Shown in pieces: positions 1 through 6,788 of a stretch of DNA of 15,526 nt. The translations under genes were made by a program, and so were the position numbers. The number at the start of each line of letters is the position of its first letter. The stretch's first letter is position 1. This DNA comes from DASYQV01 sp036005125 (GTDB lineage Bacteria; Acidobacteriota; Vicinamibacteria; Vicinamibacterales; UBA2999). The notes under the pieces are model-generated. The model worked only from the letters and a program-made list of their open reading frames with translations, was not told where the DNA came from and searched no databases. Location: contig DASYQV010000173.1 of the NCBI GenBank assembly GCA_036005125.1, forward strand, positions 1 through 15,526, written 5' to 3'.

Positions 1-47
1 TTCGCGTCCTCGTTAAGATCGGATCCGCAGCGCCTGCTGCGCAGCTC

Positions 48-1316
48 TCATCGACTCGCATCACCCTCGGCAGGTTCGATCCTCATGACAAGCCCTTCCA
101 GATCGTCCCGCAGGTCGAACCCGTTCGTCAGGAAATAGACGAGTCCATCCGGCCCTTGCTTCACGTCGCGGATCCGCTGCTTGAGGTCGGTCAGCAGATA
201 TTCGCGGGGCCGGTAAGTGTCTTCCCATCCGTTCTTGTTGAACCTGATGCGGTGGATCGCTCGTCCGGAAAGCCCTCCAACCAGGAGGCTGCCTTTCCAC
301 GTGGGGAACCGATCGCCGGTATAAAACGCGATCCCCGAGGCGCCAATCGACGGCACCCAGAAGATAAAGGGCGATTCCATGTCTCTCCGCACGGGCGTCT
401 CCGTGATCGGGGCGCCCGAGTATTCGCGTCCGTACGTGGCGACCGGCCAACCATAATTGCGACCGGGCAGGATGATGTTGATTTCGTCGCCGCCCTGCGG
501 ACCGTTTTCGCTTTCCCACAGCGCGCCCGTGACCGGATGGATGGCCAGCCCGAGTTGATTCCGGTGACCCATGGAGTAGATCTCCGGCTTGTATCCGGCT
601 CGGCCGATGAAGGGGTTGTCTGGCGGCACGCTGCCGTCATCGCGGAGCCGCAGTATCTTGCCGTAGTGGTTGCGGGGATCCTGCGCGAGCTGCCCGCTGG
701 TCGTGGCGTTGATGGCGCCGCCGACCGTCATGAAGAGCGAGCCGTCGGGAGCAAACAGGAGCGTTGACGCCATGGCCGTCGGGGCGACCCATGGCTCCGT
801 GACAAAGATGTCGCGGACGTCCGTGAGGGTGTTGCCTTCGAGGCGGCCGCGTGCCAGAGCGGTGGCAGAGAGGCCTTTGTCCCCCCGCTTCGAGTAGGCG
901 AGATAGACAAGCTTGTTCTCTGCAAATTTCGGATGCAGGGCGACGCCCATGAGACCCTGCAGACTGACCGCGAACACCTGCGGGACTCCCGAGATCGGAT
1001 TGGAATCGAGGACGCCGCCGCGCATGATCCGGAGACGCCCCGGTCGCTCGGTGACGAGCATGTCGCCGTTCGGGAGAAACGCAAGGCTCCAGGGGTGATC
1101 GAGCCCTCTGGCCAACGGCACAACCCGGACCTTGACCGTGTCGGTTTCAAAGACCCGCGGACCGTCGGGCGGCTTGACTTCATAACGCGGGCGCGGGGGC
1201 TGAGCGGCCGCGCCCTGCGGAGCCGGCCGCGTCGCTTGACTGTGCGCGGCACGGCCGGCCGCGCCGACCAGTACGCAGAGCATGGCCGTAACGAACCAGA
1301 CAGTCGCGCGCTTCAT
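48..1316 (-). CDS. Secreted PQQ-dependent sugar dehydrogenase-like beta-propeller protein (paralogue A)
   Basis: Homologue of the soluble PQQ glucose/aldose dehydrogenase family (sGDH/YliI type), which oxidises sugars in the periplasm. I chose the ATG at 1316 (422 aa) over the upstream ATG at 1346 because AAGGAGG lies about 8 nt before it and the protein then begins with a signal peptide (residues 1 to about 28, MKRATVWF then a hydrophobic core). Family motifs seen: HPWSLAFLPNGDMLVTE (74-90), GVALHPKF (124-131), GHRNQLGLAIHP (250-261, with the conserved Arg-Asn at 252-253), ENGPQGGDEIN (270-280), GRNYGWP (285-291) and QRIRDVKQGPDG (380-391). Oddity: the family's catalytic-base block (H-x-[SG]-[SG]-R, His144 in Acinetobacter sGDH) aligns with AMAST at 181-185, so both His and Arg appear absent. 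The fold is secure; enzyme activity and substrate are uncertain. It lies 57 bp downstream of the ABC permease on the same strand and could be co-transcribed. Confidence 0.88.
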   Translation of the reverse strand: MKRATVWFVTAMLCVLVGAAGRAAHSQATRPAPQGAAAQPPRPRYEVKPPDGPRVFETDTVKVRVVPLARGLDHPWSLAFLPNGDMLVTERPGRLRIMRGGVLDSNPISGVPQVFAVSLQGLMGVALHPKFAENKLVYLAYSKRGDKGLSATALARGRLEGNTLTDVRDIFVTEPWVAPTAMASTLLFAPDGSLFMTVGGAINATTSGQLAQDPRNHYGKILRLRDDGSVPPDNPFIGRAGYKPEIYSMGHRNQLGLAIHPVTGALWESENGPQGGDEINIILPGRNYGWPVATYGREYSGAPITETPVRRDMESPFIFWVPSIGASGIAFYTGDRFPTWKGSLLVGGLSGRAIHRIRFNKNGWEDTYRPREYLLTDLKQRIRDVKQGPDGLVYFLTNGFDLRDDLEGLVMRIEPAEGDASR

Positions 1317-1373
1317 GAAAAATCCTCCTTCGTGGCGGGCTAGCATAGCACGCGCCGGCGTCCCGTCTATTCC

Positions 1374-2129
1374 TCAGCTATCCTTTCTCAGCGCCGTCAG
1401 CGCGCCGACGAACGACGCCGCCGTGAACACTGCGAAGGCGCCGATCTCGAGGCGCAGCAGCGACGGATTCCCGAGGCCGGTCGTCGCGTACCGCAGCACG
1501 TCCACCTGCCAGGTGATCGGGTTCGCGTACGCCGCCAGGCGAAGCGGCGCCGGCAGCGGCTCGAGCGGGTAGAACATCGAGCTCGCGAAGAGCAGCACGA
1601 AGTAGAACACCGACGTCAGCGTGTTGAAGGCATCGTTGCGGCGGATCAATACGGCGAAGATCGCATACAGGAAGAACCACCCTGCCGTCCCGATGATGAC
1701 CAGGAACGCCACGAGCGGCAGCATCGCCCAGCGCACCGGCACGCCCAGCAGCGCGTCCGCCAGTCCGATCGTGACGGTGGCCTGCACGAGCGCGATGCCG
1801 ATGTTGAAGAGCACCTTGCCGACGAGATACTGCGCCCGGCTGATCGGATACGTCAGCATCTCGAAGTAGATGCCGTTGTCGCGGTCGAGGAAGAAGGACC
1901 ACGCCGTGTTCGACGCGATGCCGAAGCTCGCCATCCCGAGCACGCCCGCCAGGAAGAACGCGTTGTAGTCGGCGGCCCCGGGACCGCCGGTGAAGTGCAC
2001 GGCGCTGTTCAGGCCGACGCCGAACACCAGCAGGTATCCGAGCGGATAGACGACGTCCCAGAAGATGAAGAGCAGGTTCGTCGCGCGGATCAATCCCTCG
2101 CGATACATGACGGCAGCAAGCGCTCGCAT
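1374..2129 (-). CDS. ABC-2 type transporter permease
   Basis: Membrane subunit of an ABC exporter of the ABC-2/NodJ/DrrB type, 251 aa, the usual length. About six hydrophobic segments are visible (roughly 16-40, 56-80, 104-128, 132-155, 161-183, 229-246). Residues 80-110 include the amphipathic stretch FLDRDNGIYFEMLTYPISRAQ, typical of this family, where the first cytoplasmic loop meets the ATPase. The open frame runs further upstream on the minus strand, but the true start is set by context: the ATPase stop and this ATG overlap as TAATG at 2127-2131, a classic translational-coupling arrangement. Substrate unknown; relatives export drugs, polysaccharides or lipids, or work in antibiotic self-resistance. 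Confidence 0.9.
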   Translation of the reverse strand: MRALAAVMYREGLIRATNLLFIFWDVVYPLGYLLVFGVGLNSAVHFTGGPGAADYNAFFLAGVLGMASFGIASNTAWSFFLDRDNGIYFEMLTYPISRAQYLVGKVLFNIGIALVQATVTIGLADALLGVPVRWAMLPLVAFLVIIGTAGWFFLYAIFAVLIRRNDAFNTLTSVFYFVLLFASSMFYPLEPLPAPLRLAAYANPITWQVDVLRYATTGLGNPSLLRLEIGAFAVFTAASFVGALTALRKDS

Positions 2130-3082
2130 TACGTGGCCTCCTTCCCGCCCGACGTCAGCTGCACGAACACGTCCTCGAGGCTGGCGCTTCCGACCTCGAC
2201 TCGACGCACACGCCCGCCGGCGGCGAGCCGGCTGACCACCGCCAGCACGCGCTGCTCGTCCTCCTTCAGCGCCAGCTGCAGCGTGGAGCCGGTCACTTTC
2301 ATCCGCACCGGGCCGAGCGCCGCGGCCTCGGACGCGATCTGCGGCGTCAGCTCTTCGAACGTCAGCGAGATGTCGTACACGCCTTTCGACAGGAGCTTCA
2401 GCGTGTGCAGGTCCCCGCGCGCCACCTGACGCCCGCGATGCATGATCAGGATGTCGTCGCAGAGCTCCTCCGCCTCGGTGAGCACCTGCGTGGTGAGCAC
2501 GATCGTGCGGCCCGCGCGGCTCTCCTCCCGCAGCAACCCCATGACCGCGCGCTTGAGAATCGGATCCATCCCGGTCGAGAACTCGTCGAGGAACACGATG
2601 GGCGTGTCCACCATGAACGCCTTGGCCACCTGCACCCGGCGTCGGAACCCGCCGCTCAGGTCCTGCACTTTGCGGCCGGCATGCTCGCCGAGGCCGAACT
2701 GCTCGATCCCACGGACCGTGCGCTCGCGGAGGGCCGCGCCCGACAGTCCGTGAAACCGTCCGAACGACACCAGGTTGTCGCGAACGGTGAGCAGCAGGTC
2801 GGCCGCATGCTCCTGGATGACCACAGCGATCCGCCGCCGCACGTCGAGCGGCGAGGCGACCACGTCGAATCCGGCAACCCGGGCGCGACCCTCCGTGGGC
2901 CGGGCCAGCGTCGTCAGGACGCGCAGCGTGGTCGTCTTGCCGGCGCCGTTCGGGCCGAGAAGGCCGAAGATCGATCCTTCCGCGATCGAGAACGTCAGCC
3001 CGTCCACCGCCCGCGTCGGGGCGCGGCCGCGGCCATGAAAGATCTTGACGAGGCCTTCGACCTCGATGGCGAACGAAGACAT
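2129..3082 (-). CDS. ABC transporter ATP-binding protein (DrrA/NodI-like)
   Basis: Energising subunit for the permease encoded immediately downstream; 317 aa, ordinary for DrrA-type ATPases with a C-terminal extension. The ATG at 3082 has GGGAGG about 6 nt upstream. Motifs: Walker A GPNGAGKT (43-50), Q-loop Gln90, signature LSGGF (132-136), Walker B IVFLDE (162-167). The C-terminal part from about 215 resembles the DUF4162-type tail ending in ASLEDVFVQLT, common in this family. Oddities: the signature is LSGGF rather than LSGGQ, the D-loop run reads LDEFSTGMDP rather than LDEPTxGLDP, and the switch (H-loop) position reads TTQV with Gln199 where a His is expected. These changes occur together, so this may be a coherent subfamily rather than a damaged gene. 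The substrate cannot be read from the sequence. Confidence 0.92.
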   Translation of the reverse strand: MSSFAIEVEGLVKIFHGRGRAPTRAVDGLTFSIAEGSIFGLLGPNGAGKTTTLRVLTTLARPTEGRARVAGFDVVASPLDVRRRIAVVIQEHAADLLLTVRDNLVSFGRFHGLSGAALRERTVRGIEQFGLGEHAGRKVQDLSGGFRRRVQVAKAFMVDTPIVFLDEFSTGMDPILKRAVMGLLREESRAGRTIVLTTQVLTEAEELCDDILIMHRGRQVARGDLHTLKLLSKGVYDISLTFEELTPQIASEAAALGPVRMKVTGSTLQLALKEDEQRVLAVVSRLAAGGRVRRVEVGSASLEDVFVQLTSGGKEAT

Positions 3083-3222
3083 GGGATGCCTCCCGGGCGC
3101 GGCCCCGCAGGCGCGACGCCGGATACACGTCGAACAGGTTGGATGGCGAAAACGGGGGCTCGCGTCAGCGACGCGAGGAGGACGTCAGAAGGGGTGTTTC
3201 ATCGGAGGTTCGATGTCGAGTG

Positions 3223-3235
3223 GTGATCATATCAC
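3223..3235. promoter_or_regulatory. Small palindrome upstream of the ABC operon
   Basis: GTGAT-CAT-ATCAC is a perfect 5-bp inverted repeat about 140 bp upstream of the ATPase start. On the minus strand it contains TATGAT (complement of 3226-3231), which could be a -10 element, but I see no convincing -35 hexamer at 16-18 bp. It could be an operator for the exporter genes. This is a sequence pattern only. Confidence 0.25.
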
Positions 3236-3237
3236 GA

Positions 3238-3381
3238 TGAAGACTCGGCGGACTCAGCGTGCTCGCGTTGAAACCGTCTCTGCGCTCTCGGCTTCCTCGG
3301 CGCCGCGGGGACGAGAGAGCGCGCGGAGACGATTCAAACGCCGAGCGCGCGGAGCACGCGGAGCACGCGGAGAAATTCTTC
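3238..3381. repeat. Palindromic intergenic repeat, copy 1 (downstream of dehydrogenase B)
   Basis: The 318-bp gap 3083-3400 holds no gene. Its 3238-3290 part reads as one arm (core GCGTTGAAACCGTCTCTGCG) and 3318-3381 as the opposite arm (core CGGAGACGATTCAAACGCCG). The reverse complement of the second arm matches the first across the GCGTT-GAA-CGTCTC core, so they form an imperfect inverted repeat. The second arm also contains the short direct run GGAGCACGC repeated two to three times. The same arms recur at 4662-4961 in the same relative order. Rest of the gap: the small palindrome at 3223 and the ATPase leader. Confidence 0.75.
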
Positions 3382-3400
3382 AAAACGGCACGCCTCGATA

Positions 3401-4642
3401 TCAGCGCTCCGTGACCGGCTCGATTTTCAGGATCGCCCCGTCCGGCATATCGGTCGTGACGTACAGGAAACCGTCCGGACCCTGTCGCACGTCCCGAATC
3501 CGCTGGCGCAGCTCGAGCAGCATCGCCTCGCGCCGCATCTCCAGTCCCTGACGGTTGAATATGAGCCGCGAGAGCTGCATGCCGGCCAGGCCGCCGACGA
3601 TCAAATTGCCCCTCCACAGCGGGAACTTGTCTCCCGTGTAGAACACCATGCCCGAGATCGCGATCGAGGGTTTGTAAAACGTGACCGGTTCTTCCATGCC
3701 AGGCGCCGAGGTCGGTGGTTGCACCGAGGGCGGCGGCAGACCCGACTTCTTGCCCTCGGGATCGCTCGTGTACGCACGACCGTAGGTCACGAGCGGCCAC
3801 CCGTAGTTCCGGCCCGCGCGAATAATATTGACCTCGTCTCCTCCCTGTGGCCCATTCTCCGTCTCCCACAACTCACCAGTCTCGGGGTGAATCGTCAGCC
3901 CGATGGCGTTGCGAATGCCGAGCGCGAAGATCTCGGGCTTGTAGCCGGCACGTCCGACGAAGGGATTGTCAGCCGGCACGCTCCCATCATCTTTGAGGCG
4001 AAGAATCTTGCCGCCATGCTCGCGCGGGTCCTGCGCCCAGGCGGTCGACCCGAGCTCCTCGGCGAAGCCTGGTGCCCCGATCGCCATGAAGATCGTGCCG
4101 TCCGGGGCGAACGCGAGTCGCGCCGAGGACGGGCCGTCCGTCCAGGTGCTCGACGCAAAGATTTCTCTCACGTCGGATAGCGTCGAGCCGCCGTCGTACC
4201 GCGCGCGGACGAGTGCCGCGGTCCTCACGGGGCGCGTGCCGGACTCGGGCTTCCAGTAGGCCACATACACGAAATGGTTCTCGGCAAACCGCGGGTGCAC
4301 GGCGATGTCCACGCCAGCGGTGTCGCGGCGTGTGCTGGTGATGCCTTGCGGCAGACCCGTGATCGGTGTCGGTTCCAACACGCCCTTGCGGATGAGGCGC
4401 AGCGTGTTGCGGCCCTGCTCGGTGACCAGCATGTCGCCGTTGGGCAGGAAGGCCAGGGCCCATGGGTACACCAGGCCTTTGATCGCCGAGACGCGAATAG
4501 TTGCCGCCGCAGTCCTGAGCACCTGCGGGTTTTCCGGCAGGGCAGCCGTGCCGGCGGATTGCGGCGCTGCCGCATCAATCCGCACGAGCGCTGCCAGCGC
4601 GATCACAGGAACCCACGTGAGCACGCCTCTCGTCGTCGGCAT
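3401..4642 (-). CDS. Secreted PQQ-dependent sugar dehydrogenase-like beta-propeller protein (paralogue B)
   Basis: Second member of the sGDH/YliI family, 413 aa. The ATG at 4642 is preferred because GGGAGGAGG lies 6-7 nt upstream and a signal peptide follows (MPTTRGVLTWVPVIALAALV, cleavage near residue 25). The longer open frame upstream only translates the palindromic repeats. Motifs parallel paralogue A: YPWALAFLPNGDMLVTE (59-75), IAVHPRF (113-119), GIRNAIGLTIHP (242-253), ENGPQGGDEVN (262-272), GRNYGWP (277-283), QRIRDVRQGPDG (380-391). It carries a proline-rich insertion near 295-316 that A lacks. The catalytic-base block aligns as PSSAR (171-175): the Arg is kept but the family His is a Pro, and the GHRN block has Ile for His. 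A periplasmic propeller is likely; classical glucose dehydrogenase chemistry is doubtful. Confidence 0.88.
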   Translation of the reverse strand: MPTTRGVLTWVPVIALAALVRIDAAAPQSAGTAALPENPQVLRTAAATIRVSAIKGLVYPWALAFLPNGDMLVTEQGRNTLRLIRKGVLEPTPITGLPQGITSTRRDTAGVDIAVHPRFAENHFVYVAYWKPESGTRPVRTAALVRARYDGGSTLSDVREIFASSTWTDGPSSARLAFAPDGTIFMAIGAPGFAEELGSTAWAQDPREHGGKILRLKDDGSVPADNPFVGRAGYKPEIFALGIRNAIGLTIHPETGELWETENGPQGGDEVNIIRAGRNYGWPLVTYGRAYTSDPEGKKSGLPPPSVQPPTSAPGMEEPVTFYKPSIAISGMVFYTGDKFPLWRGNLIVGGLAGMQLSRLIFNRQGLEMRREAMLLELRQRIRDVRQGPDGFLYVTTDMPDGAILKIEPVTER

Positions 4643-4661
4643 CTCGGCCTCCTCCCGAGAC

Positions 4662-4961
4662 AGCAGGAGATCGCGGAGACGATTCAAACGCCGAGCGGGC
4701 GGAGAATTGTTCCAGGAAGACTCTCGGCGAGCTCCGCGAGCTCGGCGTTTGAAACCCGTCTCTGCGTGCTCGTCGCACGGCGAGGCAGCAAGAGATCGCG
4801 GAGACGATCTAAACGCCGAGCACGCGCGGAGAGCGCGAAGAATTTTTCCAGGAAGACTCTCGGCGACCTCGACGAGCTCGGCGTTGAAATCCGTCTCTGC
4901 GTCCTCTCCTGTTTCGGCGCACGCCCGGGGGCAGCAAGAGATCGCAGAGACGATCGCACTG
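4662..4961. repeat. Tandem array of palindromic intergenic repeats (two units plus a partial third)
   Basis: The 408-bp gap 4643-5050 is mostly repeat. Unit 1 (4662-4784) and unit 2 (4785-4930) each begin AG[GC]A..GAGATCGCGGAGACGAT and continue through AAACGCCGAGC, GGCGGAGA or similar, TTCCAGGAAGACTCTCGGCG and GAGCTCGGCGTT-GAAA-CCGTCTCTGCG. A third unit starts at 4931 (GCAGCAAGAGATCGCAGAGA) and stops after about 30 bp. Within each unit the two ends are imperfect inverted repeats. The array ends 20 bp before the start codon of dehydrogenase B, so its RBS is outside it. It is non-coding; the translated frames are biased, low-complexity peptides. It is probably a dispersed family, mechanism unknown. 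Confidence 0.8.
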
Positions 4962-5050
4962 ATGGAACGATGAACCGACAGAGGATCCATTTTCCCGATG
5001 ATCAGATTCGATGAACAAATCTGAAATCGCCGATGATCCAATGCGAGGCC

Positions 5051-5917
5051 CTATGTCGTGCCGAGAGCCTTTCCGTAGAGCGCAAGCAAGCGGCTCCATG
5101 CCTTTTCCGCTTGATCCATGTTGTACACCCGCGAATCCGGAGGACACCAGCCGTGCGCACCCGCGTACACTTCGACTTCCGCGGGCAGGTTCGCCTTGGC
5201 GAACGTCTCCTTCAGCACGTTCTTCTCATTGGGCGAGCGCTGGTCGTCGTTTTCAGCGACCGCGATGAGGAACTGCGCCTTGGTCTTCGAGGCCTGGAGA
5301 TGCGGACTGTTCGGCGCGTCGATCACGAGCCCGCCGCCATGGAACGAGGCGACCGCGCCGACGCGATTGGGTACGGCAGCCGCGGTGCGCAACGCAATCG
5401 GGCCGCCCATGCAGTAACCCTGCGTACCCATCTTCCGGGTCTTGGAAACCGAAGCCTGCTTGTCGAGCCACCCGATGAACGCCTTCGCATCGGTCATGTG
5501 CGTCGTCTCGGTCAGAGCCTTCATCAGCGGCACCAACTCCGGAATCGGGGTCGCAGCACCCTGTTCCGCGGTCGGGGCCTTCTTGACGCGATAGAACGGA
5601 TTGACCACGAGCACCGAATAGCCCGATTCCGCGAGCCGTTTGCTCATCTGGCGCATCGCCGGCCGGAGCCCGAAGATGTCCGGCCACACGAGAACGCCCG
5701 GAGCCGCGCCCGTCGTCGGGTGCACGAAGTAGGCGTCGGCGGTGCCGTCCGGCGTCGTGATGTTCACCTCCGAATCCGTGACGGCGACCGCATTCGCGAC
5801 CTTCGGCAGCAGCATGACCATGCCGGCTCCCAGGAGGGCGCCGAATTCGCGCCGCGTTACCTGTCCGCGGGCTTCGTACTCCTGTGCATCGTTCTCGAAA
5901 TGGTCCTGATCGCACAT
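5051..5917 (-). CDS. Tat-exported dienelactone hydrolase family protein
   Basis: Alpha/beta-hydrolase of the dienelactone hydrolase (carboxymethylenebutenolidase) family, 288 aa, including an N-terminal extension over the roughly 235-aa cytosolic enzymes. I start it at the ATG at 5917, with AAGGAG about 8 nt upstream, rather than at the longer open frame. The extension holds a twin-arginine signal: TRREFGALLGAGMVMLLP (21-38), cleavage near ANAVA (41-45). The catalytic Cys is C169 in GYCMGG, the Asp is in AENDDQ (D224 or D225), and the His is H255 in AGAHGW, giving the Cys-Asp-His triad of the family. The DIFGLRP motif (80-86) matches the conserved region before the active site. Substrate unknown; the Tat signal implies a periplasmic lactone or ester hydrolase. 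No neighbouring catechol-pathway genes support a chlorocatechol role. Confidence 0.9.
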   Translation of the reverse strand: MCDQDHFENDAQEYEARGQVTRREFGALLGAGMVMLLPKVANAVAVTDSEVNITTPDGTADAYFVHPTTGAAPGVLVWPDIFGLRPAMRQMSKRLAESGYSVLVVNPFYRVKKAPTAEQGAATPIPELVPLMKALTETTHMTDAKAFIGWLDKQASVSKTRKMGTQGYCMGGPIALRTAAAVPNRVGAVASFHGGGLVIDAPNSPHLQASKTKAQFLIAVAENDDQRSPNEKNVLKETFAKANLPAEVEVYAGAHGWCPPDSRVYNMDQAEKAWSRLLALYGKALGTT

Positions 5918-6061
5918 ATATTTGCTCCTTGTCCGTGTTAGTGGGCCCGCGCCCCCAAAAATCGTACGGCGACACTTTATACCGATTCGGTGTCCAGCGA
6001 TGAACTGGACTGCATCACTTCCTCCGGTCGAGCCGGCGGCGGTGGTCGCCCGGCAGCAGGC

Positions 6062-6190
6062 AATTCGAGTCGCCTGTTCAACGCGGGCGCGGTGCTCGCG
6101 CTCAACACCACCTACGGGCCGCGGTGGCAGCAGCCGCTCACCATCCTCTCGGGCCGCTTCGTCAAATTCGGGGTGCACGTGGACTTCTAG
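6062..6190 (+). pseudogene. C-terminal relic of a TonB-dependent receptor
   Basis: An open plus-strand frame ends at the TAG at 6188-6190 with peptides including LFNAGAVLALNTTYGPRW, QQPLTILSGRF and KFGVHVDF. This matches the usual end of Acidobacteria-type (Oar-like, CarboxypepD_reg) TonB-dependent receptors: an outer-membrane barrel finishing in a beta-strand with a terminal Phe. Only about 42 residues are left; the sequence before 6062 in this frame (glycine- and arginine-rich) shows no barrel-like pattern, and there is no room for the other 900 or more residues. I read it as the stump of a deleted or rearranged gene. Family assignment is from memory of the motif, so moderately sure. Confidence 0.6.
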
Positions 6191-6199
6191 CGTTCGTAG

Positions 6200-6219
6200 G
6201 CCGGGTCTTTAGACCCGGC
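6200..6219. repeat. Short hairpin repeat (REP-like), first
   Basis: GCCGGGTCT-TT-AGACCCGGC is a perfect 9-bp inverted repeat with a 2-nt centre. It starts 10 bp after the TonB-receptor relic ends. There is no following T-run on either strand, so an intrinsic terminator is not clear. It belongs to the same style of element as those at 6240 and 6285. Confidence 0.7.
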
Positions 6220-6239
6220 GCGGGTGAATCACGTGAGCG

Positions 6240-6264
6240 GCATCTCAAGATGCGGCCTACGTAC
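6240..6264. repeat. Short hairpin repeat (REP-like), second
   Basis: GCATCT-CA-AGATGC (6240-6253) is a 6-bp stem followed by GGCCTACGTAC. The sequence AAGATGCGGCCTACGTA reappears in near-identical form at 15461-15479 (AAGATGCGGCCTTACGTAT) and as a weaker copy at 15484-15501, so it is a dispersed repeat. Confidence 0.65.
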
Positions 6265-6284
6265 CCTGGGGCCCGTTGGCAGAT

Positions 6285-6304
6285 GCCGCATCTTTAGATG
6301 CGGC
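6285..6304. repeat. Short hairpin repeat (REP-like), third; possible terminator of marR
   Basis: GCCGCATCT-TT-AGATGCGGC is a perfect 9-bp inverted repeat with a 2-nt centre, located 11 bp beyond the stop codon of the minus-strand marR-type gene. It has the same architecture as 6200-6219 but a different stem sequence. Its position would suit transcription termination or mRNA protection for marR, though no U-tract follows. Confidence 0.65.
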
Positions 6305-6315
6305 CCAGTGTCGCG

Positions 6316-6747
6316 TCACGTCGACTTTTCGTCGACGAGTACCTTGAGGATTCTCACCAGGGACCGCTGTTGGCTGGGGGAGAGTCTGGATAGAGGGCAG
6401 GAGCCTCCCGTCATCTGCTTCAGCACATGAGCACGCAGCCGTGAGCCCTCCGGTGTGAGTTGAATCACCTTCACGCGCCGGTCATCGGCCGAGGGCTGGC
6501 GCTGAACGAGCCCGCGTGCTTCCAGCCGATCGACCAGGCCGGTCACGTTCGACGCATCGCACCGGAGAGTGTCCGCCAGGCGTCCCATAGGCAAGGGCCG
6601 CCCGGGCTCGATCAAGTGGAGGACATGGCACTGCACCGGCGAGAGCTCGAACTCTTCGCCGAGCGACGGCAGGTGTTCCCGCTGCGCGAAGAAGAACTTC
6701 ACCAGGAGCTGCCACGCCCGACAGGCATCGGCGTCCATACGGCTCAT
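6316..6747 (-). CDS. MarR family transcriptional regulator
   Basis: 143 aa, the normal MarR length. The winged helix-turn-helix is clear: MGRLADTLRCDASNVTGLVDRL (54-75) as the helix-turn-helix, and the wing SADDRRVKVIQLT (86-98) with the DDRR signature (88-91). N- and C-terminal helices for dimerisation flank it (about 8-26 and 100-140). It has cysteines at 9, 40, 63 and 117; a thiol-based redox response as in OhrR/MgrA relatives is possible but not shown. The ATG at 6747 is used; an in-frame ATG at 6738 is an alternative, and no strong RBS is seen. It is divergent from lon with 57 bp between the start codons, so autoregulation and control of lon are likely. Confidence 0.9.
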   Translation of the reverse strand: MSRMDADACRAWQLLVKFFFAQREHLPSLGEEFELSPVQCHVLHLIEPGRPLPMGRLADTLRCDASNVTGLVDRLEARGLVQRQPSADDRRVKVIQLTPEGSRLRAHVLKQMTGGSCPLSRLSPSQQRSLVRILKVLVDEKST

Positions 6748-6754
6748 CGGTGCG

Positions 6755-6784
6755 ATTATACTTGATAGAGTTAATAGTTGACAA
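6755..6784 (-). promoter_or_regulatory. Predicted sigma-70 promoter for marR
   Basis: On the minus strand, TTGTCA (complement of 6779-6784) and a perfect TATAAT (complement of 6755-6760) are separated by 18 bp. Transcription would begin very near the start codon at 6747, which agrees with the absence of a clear Shine-Dalgarno sequence. Confidence 0.5.
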
Positions 6785-6788
6785 ACTA
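6775..6788. promoter_or_regulatory. Candidate MarR operator in the marR-lon divergent promoter
   Basis: TAGTT-GACA-AACTA is a perfect 5-bp inverted repeat of the AT-rich type MarR dimers often bind. It covers the -35 hexamer of marR and the TTGACA -35 of lon, so one bound dimer would block both. AT-rich composition of the spacer contrasts with the GC-rich surroundings. This is inference from pattern and position. Confidence 0.45.

Noticed and set aside
2130..3128. Upstream extension of the permease frame to a 584-residue product
   Set aside because: This part is out of frame with the ATPase on the same strand and is low-complexity Arg/Gly/Ala sequence. The TAATG overlap fixes the permease start.
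4662..4961. Repeat array considered as coding sequence or CRISPR
   Set aside because: Units are 120-145 bp, internally palindromic and directly adjacent without unique spacers. The translated frames are biased and lack any domain.
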